Shown: positions 1 to 4,405 of the stretch, piece by piece | How the letters are laid out: each line of letters begins with the position of its first letter | Numbering within the stretch: position 1 is the stretch's first letter | Assembly (NCBI GenBank): GCA_024742655.1 | Contig: JANSYB010000217.1 | Coordinates: 1 to 5,258 of the forward strand | Source of the DNA: Paracoccaceae bacterium | GTDB taxonomy: Bacteria; Pseudomonadota; Alphaproteobacteria; Rhodobacterales; Rhodobacteraceae | Direction: 5' to 3' | DNA: 5,258 nt | The notes under the pieces: model-generated | What the model was told of the DNA's origin: nothing | The model's database searches: none | Seen by the model: the letters and a program-made list of their open reading frames with translations, nothing else | Position numbers and translations under genes: made by a program

Positions 1-18
1 ATCCGAGCCGTTTGAGCC

Positions 19-882
19 TCAGAGCTTGTTCACGGGCACCTTGAGAAACACGTCGCCCTTTTCATCCGCCGGCGGCATGTGGCCTGCCCGCATGTTGACC
101 TGCAACGACGGGATGATCAGCTTGGGCATGCCCAGTGTCGCGTCCCGCTCATCGCGCATCTTGACGAAACTGTCGCGATCCTTGCCCGCGCCGACATGCA
201 CGTTCTTGGCCTTCTGCTCGCCCACCGTGGTTTCCCACGCGTAGTGTTCACGGCCCGGCGCCTTGTAGTCATGGCCCACGAAGATGCGTGTCTCGTCCGG
301 CAGGGCGAGGATTTTCTGGATCGACTGGAAAAGCATCTCGGACGACCCGCCCGGAAAATCACAGCGCGCGGTGCCGAAATCGGGCATGAAAAGCGTGTCG
401 CCCACAAAGGCCGCGTCGCCGATCACGTAGGTCAGACAGGCCGGGGTATGCCCCGGCGTGTGCAGCACGTCGCCGCGCAGCTGGCCGATGTGGAAACTGT
501 CGCCCTCGGTGAACAGCGCGTCGAACTGAGAGCCGTCGCGCTGAAACTCCGTGCCTTCGTTGAAGACCTTGCCGAACGTGTCCTGCACAACGGTGATGCG
601 GTCGCCGATGCCGATCTTGCCGCCGACTTCCTGCTGGATGTAGGGCGCGGCGGACAGGTGGTCGGCATGCACATGCGTCTCAAGAAGCCACTGCACCTCA
701 AGCCCCTCGTCGCGGATATACGCAATGATCGCATCCGCCGAGGCGGTATCGGTGCGCCCCGAGGCATAATCGAAATCCAGCACGGAATCGACCACGGCGC
801 AGGCGCGCCCGGCCGGATCGCGGACAACATAGGAAATGGTGTTCGTCGCATCGTCGAAAAATGCTTTGACCTGGGGTGACAT
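19..882 (-). CDS. MBL-fold persulfide dioxygenase-like hydrolase (ETHE1/Blh type)
   Basis: This 287-aa protein is a complete metallo-beta-lactamase-fold enzyme. The metal motif T-H-V-H-A-D-H lies at residues 69-75 (H70, H72, D74, H75), followed by H145 in TPGHT, D162 in GDTLF and H204 in VGHDY. In ETHE1-type persulfide dioxygenases the equivalents of H70, H145 and D162 hold one iron, and the enzyme oxidises glutathione persulfide to sulfite. The C-terminal N-M-R-A-G-H-M-P-P segment (263-271) is typical of the bacterial Blh/persulfide dioxygenase branch. No signal peptide is visible, so it should be cytoplasmic, and there is no fused rhodanese domain. The ATG at 880-882 is preceded by a strong AAAGGAGG seven bases upstream. 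The gene is divergent from the DksA-like gene and has an inverted-repeat operator over its promoter, a layout like blh genes controlled by ArsR-family persulfide sensors (BigR/SqrR); no such regulator lies in this window. The fold is certain; the exact substrate is inferred. Confidence 0.9.
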   Translation of the reverse strand: MSPQVKAFFDDATNTISYVVRDPAGRACAVVDSVLDFDYASGRTDTASADAIIAYIRDEGLEVQWLLETHVHADHLSAAPYIQQEVGGKIGIGDRITVVQDTFGKVFNEGTEFQRDGSQFDALFTEGDSFHIGQLRGDVLHTPGHTPACLTYVIGDAAFVGDTLFMPDFGTARCDFPGGSSEMLFQSIQKILALPDETRIFVGHDYKAPGREHYAWETTVGEQKAKNVHVGAGKDRDSFVKMRDERDATLGMPKLIIPSLQVNMRAGHMPPADEKGDVFLKVPVNKL

Positions 883-889
883 GGGAGAT

Positions 890-897
890 CCTCCTTT
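890..897 (-). promoter_or_regulatory. Ribosome binding site of the MBL-fold gene
   Basis: On the minus strand this reads AAAGGAGG, a near-perfect Shine-Dalgarno, ending seven bases before the ATG at 882. It fixes the start of the MBL-fold protein. Confidence 0.85.
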
Positions 898-901
898 GGC
901 G

Positions 902-930
902 AAACATATATGTTTTTTCGCATATGTTTC
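902..930. promoter_or_regulatory. Candidate repressor operator of AAACATAT/ATATGTTT half-sites
   Basis: Positions 902-915 form a perfect 14-bp palindrome, AAACATATATGTTT. A second copy of the half-site ATATGTTT lies at 922-929, fourteen bases after the first (908-915). Viewed on its outer arms, GAAACATAT (901-909) and ATATGTTTC (922-930) also form a 9-bp inverted repeat. The block is AT-rich in a GC-rich neighbourhood and overlays the -10 and -35 elements proposed for the MBL gene, the position expected of a repressor site. By analogy with blh-type operons an ArsR-family persulfide sensor is the likely ligand, but the sequence does not identify the protein. Confidence 0.6.
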
Positions 931-932
931 AA
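905..932 (-). promoter_or_regulatory. Probable sigma-70 promoter of the MBL-fold gene
   Basis: On the minus strand a TTGAAA -35 (plus-strand 927-932) and a TATATG -10 (905-910) are separated by 16 bases. Transcription would start near 898, giving a very short leader that still contains the Shine-Dalgarno. Both elements lie inside the repeated ATATGTTT half-sites, so binding there should block RNA polymerase. Confidence 0.5.
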
Positions 933-941
933 GCCATGTGT

Positions 942-955
942 TTGACGTGCATCAA
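942..955. promoter_or_regulatory. FNR/FnrL-type binding site
   Basis: The sequence TTGAC-GTGC-ATCAA matches the FNR-family consensus TTGAT-N4-ATCAA at nine of ten defined positions. Its centre, 948.5, is about 42 bases before a transcription start predicted near 991, the usual class II activator spacing, so the DksA-like gene is the natural target. It is also about 50 bases upstream of the predicted MBL start, so an effect on that side is possible. FnrL or a related Dnr-type regulator is inferred. Confidence 0.55.
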
Positions 956-978
956 GGCACGGATGGGGCGGCGGTGCA

Positions 979-984
979 ATGATC
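979..984 (+). promoter_or_regulatory. Possible -10 element for the DksA-like operon
   Basis: AATGAT matches TATAAT at four of six positions. It lies where a class II FNR-activated promoter would need it, downstream of the FNR-type box. No good -35 is present, as expected for an activator-dependent promoter. The element is weak by itself and the call rests mainly on its spacing. Confidence 0.3.
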
Positions 985-994
985 GTGTCTGCAC

Positions 995-1002
995 AAGGAG
1001 GA
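995..1002 (+). promoter_or_regulatory. Ribosome binding site of the DksA-like gene
   Basis: AAGGAGGA ends five bases before the ATG at 1008. It decides the start against longer in-frame alternatives upstream. Confidence 0.8.
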
Positions 1003-1007
1003 CGCGC

Positions 1008-1331
1008 ATGACCGATATCAAGATCCGCAAGAAAGCCCTGCTGGACCGCCTGTCCGAACTGGACAGCCGTCTGCACCAGATTGAGGCCGAACTGGACGAG
1101 CCGCATTCCAAGGACTGGGAAGAGATGGCCGTCGAGCGCGAGGGCGAGGAGGTTCTCGAACAGCTGGGTCAGAGCGGGCAGGCCGAGATCGCCCGGATCC
1201 GGGCGGCCCTGCAGCGGATGCGCGAGGGCACGTATGGGGAATGTGTGCGCTGTGGCGAAGACATCTCGGAGGCCCGACTGGACACGCTGCCCGACACGCC
1301 GTTGTGTCGCAATTGCGCGGCCGACGTCTGA
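1008..1331 (+). CDS. Short DksA/TraR-family zinc-finger RNA polymerase-binding protein
   Basis: This 107-aa protein has an N-terminal helical region (about 5-70, charged, coiled-coil-like) and a C-terminal C4 zinc finger: C79-x2-C82-x17-C100-x2-C103. The finger and the flanking TYGECVRCGE context are the signature of the TraR/DksA family, which enters the RNA polymerase secondary channel and alters promoter kinetics, in DksA together with ppGpp. At the presumed coiled-coil tip, D36-W37-E38-E39-M40-A41 matches the D-x-x-D-x-A of E. coli DksA with Glu for the second Asp, so activity is plausible. It is much shorter than the 151-residue DksA, so it is a paralogue-type member rather than the housekeeping protein. 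The ATG at 1008 is chosen because AAGGAGGA (995-1002) precedes it by five bases; an in-frame extension to 876 would run through the promoter region. A 69-aa gene follows after 27 bases. Confidence 0.88.
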   Translation: MTDIKIRKKALLDRLSELDSRLHQIEAELDEPHSKDWEEMAVEREGEEVLEQLGQSGQAEIARIRAALQRMREGTYGECVRCGEDISEARLDTLPDTPLCRNCAADV

Positions 1332-1358
1332 GGCGAACAATCACGGGTGGAGGATGCC

Positions 1359-1568
1359 ATGAAAGACATGAAAAATGATCTCGACGCGCTGCGGGCCCGG
1401 ATCCTCGATACCCCCGAGGATCAGCGCTATCTGCTCCAGCCCGAACTGGACCGGCTGATCGACCGGATGCAGGCGGCCGGTCTTGATGTGCCGGCCACGG
1501 TCCGGACCCTGAACGAAGAGCTGAGCGACGAGGCGATCGAGGCGCAATTCGACAACCTGCCCGTCTGA
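1359..1568 (+). CDS. Small acidic helical protein of unknown function
   Basis: This 69-aa protein has no family I can name. It is rich in Asp, Glu, Leu and Arg with no Cys and no membrane segment, and looks like a small cytoplasmic helical protein. A leucine-spaced helix (7-16) and a second helix (about 28-40) precede a conserved-looking tail, L-N-E-E-L-S-D-E-A-I-E-A-Q-F-D-N-L-P (51-68). The ATG at 1359 is preceded by GGAGGA (1349-1354) four bases away. A GTG at 1347 would overlap that ribosome site and the ATG at 1368 is too far from it. The gene starts 27 bases after the DksA-like stop on the same strand with no terminator between, so cotranscription, and perhaps the same FNR-type control, is likely. 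Coding status rests on the ribosome site, the tight spacing and the protein-like composition. Confidence 0.7.
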   Translation: MKDMKNDLDALRARILDTPEDQRYLLQPELDRLIDRMQAAGLDVPATVRTLNEELSDEAIEAQFDNLPV

Positions 1569-1570
1569 GG

Positions 1571-1587
1571 CAGGTGGCTGTCACCTG
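1571..1587 (+). terminator. Weak hairpin after the DksA-like operon
   Basis: CAGGTG-GCTGT-CACCTG forms a 6-bp perfect stem with a 5-base loop, three bases after the stop of the 69-aa gene. No T-run follows (AAAGAG instead), so it is not a textbook intrinsic terminator. It may be a processing or 3'-end stabilising stem. Confidence 0.3.
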
Positions 1588-1600
1588 AAAGAGTCGGTGC

Positions 1601-1671
1601 GCAAGTGATTTGCCGGATCACGCGCGCGAACGCTTGCGTGAGGCTCGCAACTTCGCTGTAATTGCCCGCAA
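1601..1671. promoter_or_regulatory. Cluster of three TTGC/GCAA inverted pairs before the FadJ-like gene
   Basis: Three inverted pairs occur in 71 bases: GCAA-N5-TTGC (1601-1613), TTGCG-N7-CGCAA (1634-1650) and TTGC-CC-GCAA (1662-1671). The second overlaps the proposed -35 and the third covers the expected transcription start. TTGC/GCAA-rich operators are known for some alphaproteobacterial regulators of short-chain acyl-CoA metabolism, which would suit the gene downstream, but the regulator is not identified here. Confidence 0.4.
1634..1662 (+). promoter_or_regulatory. Probable promoter of the FadJ-like gene
   Basis: A TTGCGT -35 (1634-1639) and a TGTAAT -10 (1657-1662, five of six consensus bases) are separated by 17 bases. 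The predicted start near 1669 gives a leader of about 46 bases to the GTG at 1715. This supports the shorter reading of the protein and an independent transcript for it. Confidence 0.45.
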
Positions 1672-1714
1672 CGAGGCCGAGACAAGGGCCTGGAGTACGG
1701 GTACGGGGGCGCGA

Positions 1715-3772
1715 GTGGCAGCCGAAGTGAAATATGATCTGCGCGACGGGGTTGCGGTCATCCTGATGGATCGTCCCGTGGCCAATGCGTTGGCGCCCGG
1801 CCTGCGGGCCGAACTGCTCGAGGCGCTGAACCGCGCGGCACAGGATGACGCGGTGCAGGCCATCGTGCTGGGTGGTGCCGGGGCGGTGTTTTCGTCCGGT
1901 GTGGATATCGCCGAATATGACAGCGCGCTGGCCGAGCCGTGGATCGACACGCTGACCCGGACGATCGAATCCAGCCTCAAACCCGTTGTGGCCGCCTTGC
2001 ATGGCTCGGCGCTTGGCGCGGGGTTCGAACTGGCGCTGGCCGCCCATGCCCGTGTTGTGCAGCAGGGCACCAAGCTGGCCCTGCCCGAGATCACGCTGGG
2101 TCTTGTGCCCGGGGGCGGCGGCACGCAGCGCCTGCCCCGGCTGGTGGGCGCGCAGGCGGCACTGGAATTCATGCTGTCTGGCCGTGCAGTGACACCGGAC
2201 GATACCCGTCTTGCCCGCATATTCGCCCGTATCACCGGTGACGCCCCGCTGGAGGGGGCGATCTCGGTTGCGCGCGCGATGGCGCGCTCGGGTGACTGGA
2301 CAAGGACGGCACAGACCGAACGTGGCTTTTCCGACCCCGAGGGGTACCAGCGGGCGGTCAGCGCCGTCACGGGACAACTGCGCGATCCCGACGGGGCAGA
2401 GGCCGCGCTGGCGCGCTGTGTCGAGGCGGCGCAGCTTTTGCCGTTCGAGCAGGGGCTGGCCTTTGAACGGTCGGTGTTCGAGGATCGTCTCGCCTCGACC
2501 CGGGCGCGCGCCATCCGCCATGTCTATACCGCCGAGCGGCGCGCCGGGATCATGCCTGAACTGGGCCAGGCGCAGGCCCGGCCCCTTCGGCACGTCGTGC
2601 TGGCCGGCGCCGCACCGGTGCTGGCCGAATTGGCGGTGGTCTGTCTGGATCGCGGGCAGCGGGTCACGATCGTGTCGGACAACGAAGAACGTGCGCAGGC
2701 CGTCGCACTCAAGGTGCGTGCCGTTTACGACAACGCTGTGGCGCGCGGCAGGCTGGAGGCCGACGGGCGCGAGGCCCGTCTGGCGCGGCTTGCACACGGG
2801 TGCGAGGAGTCCGGGCTGGCAGAGGCCGATCTTGTGCTCGACACCGGGGAACTGGACCTCGCTGAGTTGTCGGCCAAGGCCGGAGCGCACACAGCCTGGG
2901 TGGTTCTGAACGAGGGCGCCAGCACCCAGGCGCGTGCCGCACAGGCCGGCGCCAGCGCGCGGGCCGTTGCGCTGAGGGTCTATCGCCCGGCGCACAGTAC
3001 GACCCTGTCCGAGATCGCTGTTCCGCAGGGGACAGCCCCGGACGTCGTGGCGAGCGTCGTGTCGTATTTCTCGGGGCAGGGGCGGTCGGTGCTGCGCACG
3101 GTCGAGACGCCGGGCCTTCTGGGGCACAACGTGATGGGGGCGGCGCTGCGCGCGGGGCTGTCACTGGCGCTGTCGGGCGCCGATCCGCACGAGGTGGACG
3201 CGGCCGCGCAAAAGCTGGGCTTTGCCCATGGTCCATTCCGGCAGATCGAGGCCGAGGGCATCGAGCCTGTGCTGACCCGGTTGCGGCGGATCGCACGCGC
3301 CCGCGGTCTTGACGAGGGGCCGGATCTGGCCCTGCTGGCGGATCGTCAGGCGGCGGTGCAGGTGGGCAGGACGCCCGGGCGGGGGTTTTATGCCTCCGAA
3401 GGGCAGCGCGTGGTGGCCGATCCGGGACTGGCCGGATGGCTGGCGGATTGGCGGAAGGCAAGGGGCGCGGACCGTCCGACCCTGCCGGACGGCGTGCCGC
3501 TCGATCGCGCGCTGCACGCGGCGCTTGCCAACGAGGGCGCCCGGCTCGTTGCGGGCAAGGCTGTCCTGCGCGCCTCCGATATCGACCTGTGCCTCGTCAA
3601 GGGCTACGGCTTTGATCGGGCACGCGGCGGGCCGCTCTTGCTGTCGGATATCGAGGGGCTGCTGGGTCTTGCGCGAACGATGAAGACTCTCGCGCCGCTG
3701 GCGGCGGATGTCTGGGCGCCGCATCCGCTGATCGATGACATGGTGAAATACGGGCGCCGGTTCTTCAGCTGA
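1715..3772 (+). CDS. FadJ/FadB-like multifunctional protein: intact enoyl-CoA hydratase half, degenerate 3-hydroxyacyl-CoA dehydrogenase half
   Basis: This 685-aa protein has the architecture of the beta-oxidation multifunctional enzyme. Residues 5-190 are a crotonase domain: S-G-V-D-I (61-65) is the oxyanion segment, H-G-S-A-L-G-A-G-F-E ends in E105, and L-P-E-I-T-L-G carries E125. These two Glu, 20 apart as in crotonase, are the expected hydratase acid/base pair. Residues 290-470 align with the NAD-binding dehydrogenase domain but have lost its signatures: G-x-G-x-x-G is reduced to G298-A-A300-P-V-L303, the catalytic His of HFFSPA is R421 in L-R-V-Y-R-P-A-H, the Ser of SNTS is G401, and the Asn of GFVGNR is H471. 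The C-terminal helical domains (from about 470) keep GRTPGRGFY (551-559) and NEGAR...RASDID...GYGF. It should hydrate or isomerise enoyl-CoA but probably cannot oxidise 3-hydroxyacyl-CoA. The GTG at 1715 is chosen because homology begins there and a promoter lies just upstream; a TTG at 1610 would add 35 unlike residues. No thiolase gene is adjacent. Confidence 0.85.
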   Translation: MAAEVKYDLRDGVAVILMDRPVANALAPGLRAELLEALNRAAQDDAVQAIVLGGAGAVFSSGVDIAEYDSALAEPWIDTLTRTIESSLKPVVAALHGSALGAGFELALAAHARVVQQGTKLALPEITLGLVPGGGGTQRLPRLVGAQAALEFMLSGRAVTPDDTRLARIFARITGDAPLEGAISVARAMARSGDWTRTAQTERGFSDPEGYQRAVSAVTGQLRDPDGAEAALARCVEAAQLLPFEQGLAFERSVFEDRLASTRARAIRHVYTAERRAGIMPELGQAQARPLRHVVLAGAAPVLAELAVVCLDRGQRVTIVSDNEERAQAVALKVRAVYDNAVARGRLEADGREARLARLAHGCEESGLAEADLVLDTGELDLAELSAKAGAHTAWVVLNEGASTQARAAQAGASARAVALRVYRPAHSTTLSEIAVPQGTAPDVVASVVSYFSGQGRSVLRTVETPGLLGHNVMGAALRAGLSLALSGADPHEVDAAAQKLGFAHGPFRQIEAEGIEPVLTRLRRIARARGLDEGPDLALLADRQAAVQVGRTPGRGFYASEGQRVVADPGLAGWLADWRKARGADRPTLPDGVPLDRALHAALANEGARLVAGKAVLRASDIDLCLVKGYGFDRARGGPLLLSDIEGLLGLARTMKTLAPLAADVWAPHPLIDDMVKYGRRFFS

Positions 3773-3776
3773 AGAA
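3761..3776. repeat. 16-bp perfect palindrome spanning two convergent stop codons
   Basis: TTCTTCAGCTGAAGAA is identical on both strands. It contains the TGA of the FadJ-like gene (3770-3772) and, on the other strand, the TGA of the membrane-protein gene (3765-3767), so both proteins end in Phe-Phe-Ser. RNA from either strand could fold as TTCTTC-AGCT-GAAGAA, but there is no T-run, so a terminator role is unproven. Confidence 0.6.
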
Positions 3777-3980
3777 AATACCCAGCACCACCATCATCAG
3801 CCCGATCACCGACAGGGCCAGTGCACCGGTGTTCAGCGGTACGATTTTCTGAAGCTGCGCGCGCATCGCGGCGTCGTCCAGCCCGCTCTTGCGGGCCGAC
3901 CAAATCCGCACGATGCACCAGATCAAAAGGCCGAGCCCCGCCAGTGTCACCGCCGCCCCGAGCCAGATCAGAATATCCAT
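3765..3980 (-). CDS. Small two-helix inner-membrane protein of unknown function
   Basis: This 71-aa protein has two hydrophobic segments, about residues 4-24 and 49-70, joined by a polar loop with R25, R30, K31, R40 and K45. By the positive-inside rule the loop should face the cytoplasm with both ends outside. There is no cleavable signal peptide and no catalytic motif, and I do not recognise a named family. The ATG at 3978-3980 is preceded by AAGGGGG on the minus strand (within 3986-3993), a usable ribosome site. Its last eight bases overlap the end of the convergent FadJ-like gene inside a perfect palindrome. The intergenic region to its right is shared with the divergent gapR. Hydrophobic pattern and ribosome site make it a credible gene. 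Confidence 0.75.
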   Translation of the reverse strand: MDILIWLGAAVTLAGLGLLIWCIVRIWSARKSGLDDAAMRAQLQKIVPLNTGALALSVIGLMMVVLGIFFS

Positions 3981-4118
3981 CGCAGCCCCCTTTCACGCGT
4001 GCCTTGGGGTCTGCGCCTAGACCATGCGGGACGCAAGGGCAAGACGGGCGTACAAAACGGGGTTGCGGGGCCGCGGCGGCGGCGCTACTCAAAGGGTCTC
4101 GCAGCACGGAGAACACCC
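3981..4118. promoter_or_regulatory. Divergent intergenic region between the membrane-protein gene and gapR
   Basis: These 138 bases must hold the start signals of both genes. Toward gapR a TTGCGG (4063-4068) with GCTACT (4084-4089) is the best candidate pair, but the spacing is 15 bases and the -10 is poor. A short inverted repeat, GGTCT-N6-AGACC, lies at 4008-4023. No strong operator, riboswitch or small RNA is recognisable. Confidence 0.35.
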
Positions 4119-4388
4119 ATGGACGACCAGACCCCACAAGGCGGCCCCGACAGCAGCTACCGCGTCACGGCCGAGGAGTTGCGCCAGTTCATCGAGCGCT
4201 TCGAGCGGCTGGAAGCCGAGAAAAAGGACATCGCCGACCAGCAGAAAGAGGTGATGGCCGAGGCCAAGTCACGCGGGTACGACACCAAGGTGATGCGCAA
4301 GGTGATCGCGCTGCGCAAACGCGATCAGGACGACATCGCCGAGGAAGAGGCCGTGCTGGAAATGTACAAGGAAGCGCTTGGCATGTAA
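4119..4388 (+). CDS. gapR: GapR-family (DUF2312) nucleoid-associated protein
   Basis: This 89-aa protein matches the alphaproteobacterial DUF2312/GapR family along its whole length. After a short disordered N-terminus (1-15) come L-R-Q-F-I-E-R-F-E-R-L-E-x-E-K-K (21-36), A-E-A-K-S-R-G-Y-D-T-K (47-57), L-R-K-R-D (65-69) and a C-terminal L-E-M-Y-K-E-A-L-G-M. Caulobacter GapR is the same size; it is a nucleoid-associated protein that surrounds overtwisted AT-rich DNA and supports replication by stimulating topoisomerases. The conserved Lys/Arg residues of the second and third helices (K50, R52, K57, R60, K61, R66, K67, R68) are those expected to touch DNA. The ATG at 4119 follows GGAGA (4108-4112) by six bases; an in-frame extension to 3999 looks unlike the family. 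It is probably monocistronic, converging on the next gene across a 17-base gap. Confidence 0.93.
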   Translation: MDDQTPQGGPDSSYRVTAEELRQFIERFERLEAEKKDIADQQKEVMAEAKSRGYDTKVMRKVIALRKRDQDDIAEEEAVLEMYKEALGM

Positions 4389-4405
4389 GGCGCGCCCGCG
4401 CGGCC
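4389..4405. terminator. GC-rich imperfect hairpin between convergent genes
   Basis: The 17 bases between the two stop codons fold into a short GC stem with one bulged G (GGC-GCG pairing with CGC-G-GCC). It could slow RNA polymerase from either side, but it lacks a T-run in both directions, so the call is weak. Confidence 0.25.

Noticed and set aside
79..879. 266-codon plus-strand frame opposite the MBL-fold gene
   Set aside because: It mirrors the codon pattern of the real gene and shows no motifs or ribosome site.
942..947. TTGACG as a -35 element for the DksA-like gene
   Set aside because: The bases 16-18 positions downstream (about 964-970, GGGGCG) cannot serve as a -10; the sequence is better explained as half of an FNR-type box.
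1191..1204. 14-bp perfect palindrome GCCCGGATCCGGGC inside the DksA-like gene
   Set aside because: It is GC-rich, lies wholly within coding codons and has no promoter context; likely chance.
1400..1422. 8-bp inverted repeat GATCCTCG-N7-CGAGGATC early in the 69-aa gene
   Set aside because: A stem of this size is expected about once by chance in a window this long, and it fits ordinary codons; an mRNA hairpin role cannot be excluded but nothing supports it.
1610..1714. 35-residue N-terminal extension of the FadJ-like protein from a TTG start
   Set aside because: It lies over the likely promoter, has no Shine-Dalgarno and has no counterpart in the family, whose homology starts just after the GTG at 1715.
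1427..3127. 566-codon open frame on the minus strand opposite the FadJ-like gene
   Set aside because: It is a shadow of a GC-rich coding strand: low-complexity Arg/Pro/Gly/Gln composition, no family motifs and no ribosome site, while the plus-strand frame has clear crotonase motifs.
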